Shown here: piece after piece, positions 22,102 to 34,481 of the stretch
Position numbering within the stretch: position 1 is the first letter of the stretch
Layout: each line of letters starts with the position of its first letter
Assembly (NCBI GenBank): GCA_030378105.1
Contig: JAUCGL010000025.1
Location: forward strand, 1 to 40,054
Reading direction: 5' to 3'
Source: Candidatus Halobeggiatoa sp. HSG11
Lineage (GTDB): Bacteria; Pseudomonadota; Gammaproteobacteria; Beggiatoales; Beggiatoaceae
Length of the DNA: 40,054 nucleotides
The notes under the pieces: generated by a model
Seen by the model: only the letters and a program-made list of their open reading frames with translations
Databases searched by the model: none
What the model was told of the DNA's origin: nothing
Made by a program: the position numbers and the translations under genes

Positions 22102-22460
22102 AGCGTTATTTGAGATATGGACACCAGCACTATCATCATCAGTGGCTTGAACTATGACATTTTCTACTTGAAGGTTATTGAAATTAATGTCATTGCTAGT
22201 AACTGTGTGAGAAATGATATGTTCGTGTGAACCTTCGGCTACATCGTCATTTAGATAAGTTATTTGTATGGTTTGTGGAATATCCCAATTATTACTGTCA
22301 AAAGTTAATGAGTTTGGTTCAAAAATAAGTTCTTCGGTGCTATCTAAATTTATAGTGACTGGTTCTGTTGGCGACGTACTAAGCCATAAACTATAACCAT
22401 CATTGGAAATACCTTCTGTTAGGTTGATTGTAGTAGTTGATATTTCTATTTTAGAAATGA

Positions 22461-22740
22461 GTTTCGCAGAAATTTCATGATGTCCCCGGAACGTCCATGT
22501 CCCGTTGACTAATCAATTTTTCAGCGAAACCGGTTATAATTGCCCCGACACGTCCGGTCTCATCGGGCGACTCTGCACTGAAGCAGCTCCGTCCCACCGA
22601 CTCCCCCATGACTTAACGGTGAGCTTGTTCAAAATTTCAAGAAATGCACTCCGTTTAACTATTTCTTCAAATTTAAGAACTCTCACCTAGTCGCGGACTA
22701 CTCGACTTCGGCTTCGCCTCTCCATGTCTCGCAGCGTTGG
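22461..22740. mobile_element. Insertion element of about 280 bp disrupting giant gene C
   Basis: Paralogues A and B read straight through ..aatgaaagttgc.. at this point. In C, ttagaaatga is followed by about 280 foreign bases (gtttcgcagaaatttcatg ... catgtctcgcagcgttggacg) before aagttgcgg resumes. No target duplication is visible. The insert is visibly more GC-rich than the gene around it. Its interior (ctctgcactgaagcagctccgtcccac) resembles the 3' end of IS200/IS605-type tnpB elements, and such elements insert without target duplication; that assignment is tentative. The same element with an interior deletion of about 130 bases is at 28255-28402. Confidence 0.7.
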
Positions 22741-25700
22741 ACGAAAGTTGCGGTACAAGCTTTATCTTTATTGATTCGTACTTCTCCATTGCTGTCACAA
22801 TCTCCATCCCAGCCAGTGAATATCCAACCAGTATCTGAAGTTTGAGTTAAGGTCAGTTCAGTTTGATCGGCATAATCGTGTTCGCAGTCAGTACCACAAC
22901 TTATGCCGTAATCTGCTTCTATAGTTCCATTGCCGTTTTTTTCTACAGTTAAGTTATGATATACGGTTACTTGTACTGGACAAACTGAGGTGGTTGCACT
23001 TGCTGTTGTTGCTGTGGAATCTCCATTGACATTGGTTGCTGTGACGGAATAGTTGTAGGTTGTTCCGCAGGATAGGCTGCTATTACTGTAGCTTGTGACA
23101 TCGGAAGCAGTTGTTGTGATTAAACTACCGGCTCGTTCTATTTTAAAACCAGTTTCATTGTTGCTGTTGTCAGTCCATGACAGGTTGATTTGAGTTTCGG
23201 ATACAGTTGTTGCATTTAAATTGGTTGGGGCATTTGGAGGACAAGCTGAAGTGGTTGCACTTGCTGTTGTTGCTGTGGAATCTCCATTGGCATTGGTTGC
23301 TGTGACGGAATAGTTGTAGGTTGTTCCGCAGGTTAAACCAGTATCATTGTAATTAATTGCATCGGCAGCAGTTGTTGTTATTAAACTACCATCACGTTCT
23401 ATTTTAAATCCGGTTTCATTATTACTATTATCAGTCCAAGACAAATTTATTTGGATTTGGGAAACCGCAGTAGCAGTTAAGGCAGATGGAGCAACTGGTA
23501 TAGCAATTTCATAAGCTCCAATATCACATGGGTCAGCAACAGTTTTGAGGCGGGTTTCATCACGTTGGTCGGTGGATTCGCAAGTACCATTATCACCTGC
23601 GTTTATCGCTGGACTTCCGGCTTGTAACGCCATTGTTTGAGTGTCACCGCCGTTATCAGCTAATGCACTTAAAAGTGGATCACCGCTGACTGTTGGGCTA
23701 CAACTGCCGTCCTCAATCAGATTATTAACATTAACTGCTAGTGAACCAGAACAGTCACTTGCTGCTGTACCCTTATTAGAAACAATACTGTTGTACATTT
23801 CTAAAGTACCTAAATTTGTTATGCTTCCATACGGACTAGTAGTGGAATCATCAAGTATAGTCGTATTCTTTATAATTATAGTATCACCGAGGTCATTCAT
23901 TATGGAAGCAGAACTACCAACATTATTGTTATTATTGTAAAATGTGCTGTTAGTAATATTAATGGTTCCTGAAAATCCACCACGTAAAGCTGTACCTAAT
24001 CCTAAATTACTGCTAGAATTACTAATAACAGAATTTTCAATATTAAAAGTTCCACCATTCGCAATAGCACCCGGAGATGAATTACCATCATTCCCATTCA
24101 GCACACATCCATCAATAGTAACATTTGTACCAGTTCCGGTTGTTATAGCTGTGCCAAATGTACCACCAGCATTAATAATGTTGAGAGTATTAAATACTAC
24201 TGTGCTGTTGTTTGTTATGCTAAATATTGATGTTGTGTTATTCCCACTAACCGTTATATTATTAGTGCCACCATCAATAGTTAAATCCTTATCAATAGTT
24301 AATTGGCTACTGAGAGTTATGGTTTGGTTGGCAATACTGAAAGTTATATTACTAGTAGCACAAGAATTATCAATTGCATAACGTAGAGAATCAGTACCAC
24401 TATCTGCATTATTAGTTACTACCGGGTTTGTGATACAAGACACATCTGTTGCTAAAGTAAATACATTTCCATCAGCCAAATTAATACCGGTAAAAGTAGC
24501 AATTCCGCCGGTATAACTATCTGCAACAATTTGAGTAGGAGTTCCGGTAGTAAAATTTCCATCATTGTCGGTATCAACTAACAATACAGCATCAGTTCCG
24601 GTTAAAGTTAAAGCATTCACATCCATCGTTACCGTTACTGTTCCAACATCATTAGTGTGTTGTACTTTCCATTCACGTCCTAAGCGACTTGAGGTTAAAG
24701 CCGGAACATCTGTAGTTTCATCATCTGTAATTGTTCCATCATCATTACCCCAAATCAAAAAATTACCATCAGCGATACCAGAACCAGTGATGGTGACAAT
24801 ACTATCAGTATTAACACTCCGTGATTGAGGTTGGTTCAAATCACTACCAGTATCAGTACCAATGCCGGCGATGTCGTTAATATAACCGCTGTGTGTACCA
24901 GTTGAAGGATAAATAACCGTTGAACCATCTGAAGCAAGGTAGTTAATACCACTGTCTAAAGTCAGCCCATATTTTAAAGACAAATAACTATTTACTTGTT
25001 GTCTTTCAGTTGCATCAAGTGCTTTATCATAAAGAATAATCTCAGAAATCTGCCCATTCCAAAATTGTCCACCAAAGCCAAAATGTTGACCAATATATCC
25101 AACGCCTAAAACCGTATTCCAAGGTGTACCATATGTGTTAGTCCATATTGATTGCCCATCGACAAAAAGTTCGCCGATACCAGCATCATAAGTTCCCATA
25201 GCAATTTGAGGAGTTTCAAGCCAAGTTGCCCCAGCAGTACTATAAGGAATCATAAAACCACTCCAAGATATTTGTCTAACAAGCAAATCAACAGCCAATG
25301 AACAAGATTCTCCTGTTCCCGGCGGATTTTTTCCATAAGCAAAAATAACCCTTGTACCAGTATCAGTTGAAGTAGCCACTGCAATCATAGTTCTTGCATT
25401 ACCGCCGGTTGGAAAATAAGCAGTGCTATCTAAGGTAAGAAAGTCACTTATCCCATCGAAATTCAAAGCTGGGTTAAAATTCATGGCATCAGTTACTACA
25501 CTTGGTTGGTCAGCTCCAGTACTCTGGCTGGCTTGGAGACCATATGGACTTTGATCATCCCAAGTCATGGTTGCCCCAGTTGTTACACCAGTATCAGCCT
25601 TAAGCCACAGTTGCGGTGCTGAACCAATGCCACCGGGAGTGGGAGTAGAATCTATAGCTAGAGTAAAAAATTCTCCAGCATTAAAATCAACACTAGTACT

Positions 25701-26909
25701 ACTACCAGTGAAAGAATAAGCCGTAGCAGCAGAAAAATCAGTACTATTACTAACTAATAAGTATTTTGCATTTGTACCTGATATAGTGACAGTTACACTA
25801 CCAACCGTACCAGTTTCCTGTACCTTCCAAATCTTTGTCAAATGTATCTTATCACCGGAAGTTTGATTGTAAGTCACAGTACCATCATTATTGCCCCACA
25901 CAAGAAAAGAATTGTCAGCAGAAAATGCCCCGCCATTATCTATGGTTATCAGTGCATCAGTATTGATACTTTTGGATTTGCGTTGGTCAAGGTTTGAAGC
26001 ATCATCACGTCCAATACCAGCAATATCATTGATATAACCACTGTGTGTGCCAGTTGAAGGATAAATAACCGTTGAACCGTCTGAAGCAAGATAATTAACG
26101 GTGCTGTCCAGCGTGATGCCGTATTTAATGGCTAGATAGCTTTCAATTTTTTTTAAATCAAGAGTTCCATTAAGAGCAGCACTGTAAACAATGATTTCGG
26201 CAACACTACCATTCCAGTCATCCGCACCCGGTACCCAAGGATTCTCACCAATATACCCATCGGCTGCTGCTGTTACTGTATCCCAAGGTGGTGTAAAAGT
26301 AAATGGTGTTGAAGCATCAGCTGTACCATTACCATAAATGTAGCCTTTATCACCATTACCATAGATACCACTAATGATGCTTGGAGTAGTATCCCCCCAC
26401 GTTAAACTAGTACTTTCATAAAAATGGAATCCACCATTAATAACCGGTCGTCCGGTTCCAGAATGAAAACTAAGTGCTGATGCTTGAGTTCCCACTATTG
26501 CTCCGTAGTAAAAAATTATAGGATTTGTAACAGAATTTGTTTGATTTGCTACCGCAATCATAGTACGATCACCACTACCTGTTGGTAAACCAACTAGATC
26601 GCTTAATTTAAAATTTTGATTTGCAGCTGCATCAAAATCAAGTGTTGGGTTAAAATTGAACGCATTGGTAGCAAAAGTCGGTTGCTGAGAGGCAATAGCT
26701 TGGTCAGCTGTGCGAGTATTTGGACTTTGATCGGTCCAAGAAGTAACACCAGCACCGTCAGTGGTAGTACTGGTTCCTGCATTAGCTTTAAACCACAATT
26801 GTAAATCCGTAGAAACCCCACCCGGATTTGCTTGTACCAACGGAGTTAACATCATCACCAACATAGCAATGATAAATCGTAATTTAGTTTTAAAAGTTAA
26901 ATAATTCAT
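22698..26909 (-). pseudogene. Giant mosaic exoprotein C, amino-terminal fragment
   Basis: This 1403-codon upstream part of gene C ends inside the insertion; its last residues (QRCETWRGEAEVE) are encoded by the element. It has a signal peptide identical to that of A (MNYLTFKTKLRFIIAMLVMM), then two LamG-like plus DUF8202 units (about residues 28-420 and 425-825; FDAAANQNFKL, YLAIKYGITLD, YINDIAGIG), a beta-helix with choice-of-anchor Q end (about 835-1130; GSPAINAGDNGTCESTDQR), two nearly identical fibronectin type III domains (about 1133-1310; INLSWTDNSNNETGFKIERD) and an InlB-like repeat (about 1313-1390). A good ribosome binding site (aaggag, 9 bases before ATG) supports the start. The fragment could be exported but would lack the shared C-terminal module. 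Confidence 0.82.
22981..23505 (-). repeat. Tandem duplication of a fibronectin type III domain in gene C
   Basis: Two copies of about 260 bases start near 22981 and 23241 (acaagctga.gtggttgcacttgctgttgttgctgtggaat). They encode consecutive FN3 domains that differ at only a few positions. Genes A and B carry a single FN3 at the corresponding place. Confidence 0.8.
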
Positions 26910-27551
26910 TATTTGTATCTCCTTTTTAAGGTGTTAAAATTATTCGAACAAGAATATGATCATAAACTTGCTGTATTTATATACTCATTAATTTTTAAGT
27001 GGTCTATAATAATACCTTCACAAAAAATCCAGATAAAAAATGTATATTATTGTTCCCAAACTCCTGTTTGGGAACGTAATGCTGTTAAAGCTCTGCTTTG
27101 ATTTTAGGTAAAATATATCATTGATAAAAGATGTGTTAATAATTAAAATGGAAATTATTAAGTCAAGTATCTGATTATATAAAATTTGTCGGCTGTTAAT
27201 ATTAGCATAAGCAATATTATTAATGAGTAATTGTATCCTGATAACCTGACAAAAACTTTAACTATGATCAAATATTTAAGTTTTAACTCCTTGCATAAAT
27301 TATCAAAATCAAAATTTCCAAAATAAATTTTTTCTAAATGACATAGTTATACTATTGTTTTAAATGACGTAATTACCAATATTCTATATCTGATAATAAG
27401 CCTTTAAGAATTTTTTAAGCATTGTCTGTTGATCAAAACTAGCAATTTCAAGTATCATTATTTAGATGAGCAAACAAGCTCAAAAAATACTTAGATTCCA
27501 TCATTTCGAATTGGTATCTTAAATTTTTATAAATAATAATTGGAATAAGCA
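26910..27551. other. Intergenic region upstream of giant gene C
   Basis: The first 70 bases are the leader of gene C. The palindrome gttcccaaactcctgtttgggaac (27052-27075) belongs to the 'gttccc' repeat family scattered through the window. The remainder (27100-27551) is very AT-rich and I see no gene in it. Confidence 0.5.
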
Positions 27552-27725
27552 GTGGAAAAATCTATCTATATAGCTATCGTAGAACAATATGATAAACAAT
27601 TAGTTAAATCTGTTAATGAAAAAATAAAAGATGGGTATAAACCACATGGAAATATTGTTGTATCTTTTGATAAAACTGGTGTTATTAAATCTTATGTACA
27701 AGTCATGATGTTACAGGAAGAGTAG
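27552..27725 (+). CDS. DUF1737-like mini-protein
   Basis: This is a 57-codon frame beginning at GTG and ending in TAG. The product starts MEKSIYIAIVEQYDKQLVKS, continues with VNEKIKDGYKPHGNIVVSFD and ends QVMMLQEE. The pattern 'regulator of helix, then DGYKPxGxI, then YVQVM' matches small DUF1737 proteins, which have one helix and a short sheet and no established function. GGA lies about 9 bases before the GTG. It stands alone between repeat-rich spacers. The match to DUF1737 is from memory of the family pattern; the length is usual for the family. Confidence 0.6.
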   Translation: MEKSIYIAIVEQYDKQLVKSVNEKIKDGYKPHGNIVVSFDKTGVIKSYVQVMMLQEE

Positions 27726-27832
27726 TATTCAACAGCTTAACAATTGGTGTAGTTTATGGCGTGTATTAAGAATATACACATAAAATATCCTCGTTCCCAA
27801 TCTCTACAGTTTAACTACCATTGAGGCAACGT

Positions 27833-27940
27833 GCATAAAATAACATATGATTTTCTTAAGGATTTCGGAGTACAAGGTTCCCTTGTTTTAACTTGCAAGG
27901 AGACCTTACAACTCCAAAAGTTGAGTAAGTTATTTTATGC
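27833..27940. mobile_element. MITE-like element with GCATAAAATAAC ends
   Basis: GCATAAAATAAC at the left and GTTATTTTATGC at the right are perfect inverted repeats. The interior reads ggatttcggagtacaaggttcccttg...cttgcaaggagacctt. A second copy at 37643-37747 has slightly decayed ends (gcataaaataat / agttatttcata). No coding capacity. Confidence 0.65.
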
Positions 27941-27957
27941 TCGTTCCTTATGTAACG

Positions 27958-28026
27958 GGTAGTCTTGCACAAAGTTCATTCTAAAAAATCTGATAGATTT
28001 ATCACTACATTATTGCAGGACTACCA
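27958..28026. mobile_element. Diverged copy of the GGTAGTCC MITE
   Basis: Ends GGTAGTCTTGCA and TGCAGGACTACC are inverted repeats with one mismatch. The right arm (cactacattattgcaggactacca) matches the right arm of the MITE in gene A (cactacatattggaggactacca). It is 69 bases long against 92 for that copy. No clear target duplication remains. Confidence 0.6.
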
Positions 28027-28254
28027 ATTTTTATATACAGAGCAATAAACTTTTCTGGTATTAATTTAACTATATTATCTAGCTTAATGCACACAATATG
28101 CTTTAATGTAAATGGCTTCTCTTAATTTCAAAAAAGGCAAATCATGTTGTTTATTAAATATTTATAACCTTGTTATCAAATTGTACATTTATTTCAGCAA
28201 ATGCAGAACCTACATTCCGCACACCCATATCCAACATATAATCTTTCATAAGGA

Positions 28255-28402
28255 GTTTCGCAGAAATTTCATGATGTCCACAGAACATCCATGTCTCGTG
28301 AACTAATCAATTTTTTAACTTAACTATTTCTTCAAATTTTTGAACTCTCACACAAATCACAGACTACTAGACTTCGGATTCGCCTCTCCATGTCTCGCAA
28401 CG
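28255..28402. mobile_element. Internally deleted copy of the element found in gene C
   Basis: Left arm gtttcgcagaaatttcatgatgtcc and right arm gacttcgg.ttcgcctctccatgtctcgca.cg match the element at 22461-22740. About 130 central bases are missing here. The two copies are in the same orientation and about 5.8 kb apart. The gap 28027-28254 shows no gene. Confidence 0.7.
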
Positions 28403-28597
28403 TAAGTTATAATAAAAGTTGACAAAATTATAGATTTTGTGATAAATTTCATACTGATTTATGGTTGTTTATATCATTTGATTACTTAAAATTTTTTTCA
28501 TTCCTAACCTAGAGATTAGTGACTAGAACCTTATTATTTGAAAGCTCTCTGTGTTATATCAATTATCTTAATAAAATCCCTCAAAATTTATAAAATT

Positions 28598-31500
28598 ATG
28601 TCTTTATTAAAAAAAATCCCGTATTTAATTTTAATCATTGTTTCAATAGTAAATGCTGAACCAACTTCTGAAATTGTAACTTCAGAAGAAATTGTAACAG
28701 TTACAAAAGAATGGGTGGAAACTCAAGAAAACGTTATTTCTAAAATTAGTTCTAGTCTGAAAAATGTTAGCAATACTCTGAAAAAACAACAAAAGGATTT
28801 TAAAAAGAAAACCTTGAAATTAAAAAAAGTTGATAAGATTACTGACAAAATGTTGGAAGAAGCGGCAGAACAAAAGCAGCTTATTAAAGCCAAACTGGAG
28901 AATTTGAAAGTTAAACGCCAACAATTACGAGATAATTTAGATCAACATATATCTCATGTAGCAAAATTGCCAATTAAAGCACAGAAAGAAATAACCTTGT
29001 ATAAACAAGCAATTAAGCTGGAAAAATCTCATATTGAACTACTCAATAAAAAAGCTAAGTTGTTTATTAAGCAGATTAATATAGCTATGCAATGGCACAG
29101 TAAGTTACAAACTAAGCGTATCCAAACCATAATTAAAGAACATAAACAAATAATTGAACTAACTCAAACTGAGTTAAAACATATTCAGGAAAAATTCATA
29201 TTAGAAACAGATGAACACCACAAAAGTCTAGAAAATTTAGAGAGTTTAGAAAATATTACTGACACAATGATGGACGAATCTGCTCAATCCAAACAGGATA
29301 TTAATAATAAACTGGAAAAATTACGAGTGGAACGTCAAACAGCCCAAGGTTTTTTGGAAAATTATTCTACTCGTTTAATGGAACTACAAACTGCTTTGGA
29401 AAAACTGCCTCAATCCAAAGAATTAAAAATTATTCAAAAACAAACGGCTACTGAAATAGAACAATATACTATTTTATATCAGCAATTAGCTTCACTTGAG
29501 AAGGTACATCTTGAGCAACTCAATACTAAAAATATAACAATTATTAAGCAAACTTTATTGGCTTTAGAATGGCACTCTCAACTGAAACATGCTCGTATTA
29601 AACGATTCATTAACAAGCAAGAGCAAACCATAAATACTTCTAAAATTAATCTTGTCAAAAATAAAGAAAGTTTGGATTTAGAACAAAAAGATTTACCTAA
29701 TAAAATTATTACGTTGAAAACAGCAGAATCTACTGTAGAAGCTCTAAAAATCAAATTTGAAAAAGCAGTTTTAGATAACCATGCTGCCGAAGTTGAAGCT
29801 AAAAATTTGGATTTAGAATACCAAAGTACAGATTCAGATTTAAAACATCTAAATAGTGACTTTGAGCAATTGCAAATTAAACTTGAAACTATGCGTAAAA
29901 CTCCTCCAGTTGAGGAAGAACAATTACCAATACATGAAAAGAGAATTGCTATTTTAGAAAATAAAATCAAATTAAAAGAACAAATTTTAAATTTAAAACA
30001 GCAACAATTAGATATTATTAAACAACAATTTGAACAAGCCAATAAGCGAGTAACATTAAATGTTGAGTGGTACGATAAAATAAGAACTGTGTATTTAGCT
30101 CAACAAGAACAGGAATTAGAAAAACATATCCGACAAGAGCAACGGCATTATTTTAAACAAGCTGATGATTTGCGACAAAAATTAGATTTAATACCAGATT
30201 TAGAACAAAATTCTATTCAACGTTATTTATTAGAAGTAAAAATTCAGGTAGCTAATGAACTTGCTCAGAGAGCTATGCGACAACTAAAAGTTCGTCATGT
30301 TAATGAACAATTGGAACAATGGTATAAAACTGTTGATGCTCAAAAAGAACTTAAAGAAGTTTTACAGGGTCATGTAGATGGCATTAATGTTATTCTCAAA
30401 GAATTAACTAAATTATTACAAGAGATAAAAAGTTTAGAAATTTCGTTACAAGATAAAACTAAAATATTAAAACAACAGCTAAATATGGCGGTGGAACAAA
30501 GTAAAACTTTAACTGAAAAAAATTTACAATACAATACGACAACGCAACAAGAACTAACAACATTACACAGCAGCTTACGACAAGAGTTAAGTAAACTACC
30601 ATCGTTATTAAAACAGGGTAATAAATTATTAACTTTATTAGAAGAAGTTTATAAAGATAATGTACATCAAGCTTTAGTGAGACAACGTATATTACCAGCT
30701 ACTATTGATGGTTGGCAGAATATGTTGACAGAAATCACTACCATCCCTAAAGTCTTTTTTGAACAACTGAAATTTATCCAAGATAGTTTTTTCCAATCTT
30801 TGCAACAAACAACTAATAAAAATTGGATTATTTTTGGAACCATCATGCTTATTTGGACTATGTTAATTATTTGGTTTAGATTTTGGAGTAACAAAGTTCT
30901 TAAAGATGCTCCATCTAATAAGAAATATTTGTTGCGATTATGGCATAAAAATTCTGTTACTATTATATTTGCTAGTGGTTTCCTACTATTCATGTGGATC
31001 ACCAAACCAAATCAGGCCAGTGTTTTGTTTAGCTTAATTTTAATAGGAGTTTTTTTAGCTAGTAAATTACTATTAAATTTCGCTTGGTTAATATTATCTC
31101 AATTGCAAGAAAGCAATAAATTTTACCCACAAGTACGCCGTATTGTCATCATTATTAGTATTTTAATAATAATTACTGCCCAAATTCATTTACTATCAGA
31201 AGGACAAGTATCTTTAGGTGTTAGAGACTTGATTGATAGTGTATTTATGATACTTTTGTCTTTAGCAATACCAATATTATTCAGTATTCGCAAATTTATC
31301 ATAGCTCCTTTAGAAGTTTATGTTCAAGGTTATTTGCTAAATATAACCAAGTTGTTGCTACTGACATTACCAATAATAATTCTAACAATATCTATATTGG
31401 GCATAGTTGGTTACATAACGTTAGGTTGGATAATTATAAAATACTTAAGTATGCTGTTATCAGTATTACTTGGTTGGATGATTATACAATTATTTACCGA

Positions 31501-32563
31501 TATTTTAATTGGTATATGGAAAAATATAGCTTTAAAACAAGGTGTTTATGGCTCTTTATGGGCGGAAGATTTAATTCCATTAATTCACAGCATCTTAAGA
31601 TTAGCTTTATTTGGAGTAGCAATAGTTAGTTTACTATGGTTGACTGGTTGGTATTCAGATGTTGCAATCAGAGAGGGAATAGATAATGTATTACACTATC
31701 CGTTAGCTACTTTTAATAATGGTAATCACATAACTGTTATTAGTATATTTACATCAATTCTGATGATTTGGATAGTATTTTGGTTTGGTAGCTGGACTCG
31801 TCGTATTACTTATCGGTGGATATTTTCAAACATAACAGACTCTGGAATACGACATAGTTTATCAATATTTACTCAATATACTATCATTGTACTTGGGTTG
31901 ACAACAACTTTAAAAGTTATTGGTGTGGACCCAACTGCATTAAGTGTTTTTGCTGGAGCTTTAGGTGTTGGTATTGGTTTTGGGATGCGAAGTTTAGTTG
32001 CCAATTTCATAAGTGGGGTTTTATTGTTGATAGAACGTCCATTGCGAGTTGGTGATCTTATTGACATAGGTGGTAATTCTAAAGGAGTTGTTAAACGCAT
32101 CGGCATACGTTCTACAGTTATAGAAACTGAAGATAAAAAAATTGCTGTACCAAATTCAAGAGTGATTGATCGGCCTTTTACTAATCTTGGCAAAGATGAA
32201 GATAATGAGGATGAAAATGAAAAGATTATCATTGAAGTAAGTTGTGAGAATGATCCACATTTGGTAAAAAAATTACTCACAAACACCATGAAGAAGATTC
32301 CAGCGATATTAGAAGAACCAAAATCAAATGTATTATTGGCTGAATTTATACATAATAAAATGAGTTTCAGTATTAGCTATAAAGTCACCAATTTAGCAGA
32401 GCCAGAAGAAGTAAAATCTCAACTGTTATTTGATATTTGGGATCAGTTTAAAGCGAATAAGATAAAGATTTCTCAGACAATAAGCGAAAGTCTTTCATCA
32501 AATGGTAATTCTAATTATGGTAAAGGTAACGATGATGATTTTATTCAATTGTTTTTAAAATAG
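28598..32563 (+). CDS. MscK/KefA-like giant mechanosensitive channel (MscS family)
   Basis: The protein has 1321 residues if started at the ATG that opens a signal peptide (MSLLKKIPYLILIIVSIVNA); a TTG 60 bases upstream would only add an implausible extension. Residues 20-735 are a very long, charged, coiled-coil-rich periplasmic region. About eleven hydrophobic segments follow from NWIIFGTIMLIWTMLIIWF (near 745) onward. The MscS pore helix and beta domain lie near 1115-1190, with AGALGVGIGFGMRSLVANFI followed by ERPLRVGDLIDIGG and AVPNSRVIDRPFTN. Such channels open on membrane tension and protect against osmotic downshift. Size and layout resemble E. coli MscK and MscM (about 1100 residues). 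No neighbour is co-directional and close, so it is probably a single transcription unit. No clear ribosome binding site is seen. Confidence 0.92.
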   Translation: MSLLKKIPYLILIIVSIVNAEPTSEIVTSEEIVTVTKEWVETQENVISKISSSLKNVSNTLKKQQKDFKKKTLKLKKVDKITDKMLEEAAEQKQLIKAKLENLKVKRQQLRDNLDQHISHVAKLPIKAQKEITLYKQAIKLEKSHIELLNKKAKLFIKQINIAMQWHSKLQTKRIQTIIKEHKQIIELTQTELKHIQEKFILETDEHHKSLENLESLENITDTMMDESAQSKQDINNKLEKLRVERQTAQGFLENYSTRLMELQTALEKLPQSKELKIIQKQTATEIEQYTILYQQLASLEKVHLEQLNTKNITIIKQTLLALEWHSQLKHARIKRFINKQEQTINTSKINLVKNKESLDLEQKDLPNKIITLKTAESTVEALKIKFEKAVLDNHAAEVEAKNLDLEYQSTDSDLKHLNSDFEQLQIKLETMRKTPPVEEEQLPIHEKRIAILENKIKLKEQILNLKQQQLDIIKQQFEQANKRVTLNVEWYDKIRTVYLAQQEQELEKHIRQEQRHYFKQADDLRQKLDLIPDLEQNSIQRYLLEVKIQVANELAQRAMRQLKVRHVNEQLEQWYKTVDAQKELKEVLQGHVDGINVILKELTKLLQEIKSLEISLQDKTKILKQQLNMAVEQSKTLTEKNLQYNTTTQQELTTLHSSLRQELSKLPSLLKQGNKLLTLLEEVYKDNVHQALVRQRILPATIDGWQNMLTEITTIPKVFFEQLKFIQDSFFQSLQQTTNKNWIIFGTIMLIWTMLIIWFRFWSNKVLKDAPSNKKYLLRLWHKNSVTIIFASGFLLFMWITKPNQASVLFSLILIGVFLASKLLLNFAWLILSQLQESNKFYPQVRRIVIIISILIIITAQIHLLSEGQVSLGVRDLIDSVFMILLSLAIPILFSIRKFIIAPLEVYVQGYLLNITKLLLLTLPIIILTISILGIVGYITLGWIIIKYLSMLLSVLLGWMIIQLFTDILIGIWKNIALKQGVYGSLWAEDLIPLIHSILRLALFGVAIVSLLWLTGWYSDVAIREGIDNVLHYPLATFNNGNHITVISIFTSILMIWIVFWFGSWTRRITYRWIFSNITDSGIRHSLSIFTQYTIIVLGLTTTLKVIGVDPTALSVFAGALGVGIGFGMRSLVANFISGVLLLIERPLRVGDLIDIGGNSKGVVKRIGIRSTVIETEDKKIAVPNSRVIDRPFTNLGKDEDNEDENEKIIIEVSCENDPHLVKKLLTNTMKKIPAILEEPKSNVLLAEFIHNKMSFSISYKVTNLAEPEEVKSQLLFDIWDQFKANKIKISQTISESLSSNGNSNYGKGNDDDFIQLFLK

Positions 32564-32938
32564 TACGATAGCATTTGGCCTAGTTATTAAGGCCAACGTT
32601 ATATTAATAATCAAATATGACTTAACACATTTGATTCTTTTCTATAGTTTTTTGGATGATTCATAACCTTTCTGTTGAATGTGAAATCACAATTTTTTCG
32701 GTTAATATTTCATCAATCATCCATTTTGCTAGGATATTTTGTTGTAAATTTGGTAGTGCTGATGCTTTTGTGAAGGCTTTTTTTAATAATTACGTCATTT
32801 TGTTAAAATATAATTAAGATTTAGTTTAAGTTCACAATCACCAACCAAAAATTAATTGAGAATCATGAACAAAGGTGGGTTGCAGTGATAGTGAAACCCA
32901 TCGCTATCTTGAAAATGGTGAGTTTCGCTACCGCTCAA
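32564..32938. other. Spacer between the mscK-like gene and obgE
   Basis: TTGGCC-n10-GGCCAA (about 32576-32597) follows the channel gene and could form a hairpin, without a T-run. The text at 32867-32937 (ggtgggttgcag..gaaacccatcg) is a decayed relative of the GTAGGGTGG element. A possible antitoxin remnant at 32661-32786 is listed separately. Confidence 0.45.
32661..32786 (-). pseudogene. Possible remnant of a small antitoxin-like gene
   Basis: The minus strand between two stops encodes KAFTKASALPNLQQNILAKW followed by MIDEILTEKIVISHSTERL. The pattern 'AF.KAS.LP...Q...A.W..DE' is typical of short helical proteins encoded beside toxin genes in AT-rich gammaproteobacteria. There is no start codon at the expected place and no toxin gene next to it, so it is probably a broken leftover. 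The family assignment is uncertain. Confidence 0.25.

Positions 32939-34481
<1,543 letters not shown>

Noticed and set aside
3322-24828. Many 60-190-codon open frames on the plus strand opposite the giant genes
   Set aside because: They are antisense shadows of repetitive coding sequence (low-complexity V/P/L/S-rich translations) with no ribosome binding sites or family resemblance.
28538-28597. TTG start 60 bases upstream for the mechanosensitive channel
   Set aside because: It would bury the signal peptide behind 20 extra residues; the ATG at 28598 places MSLLKKIPYLILIIVSIVNA at the N-terminus.
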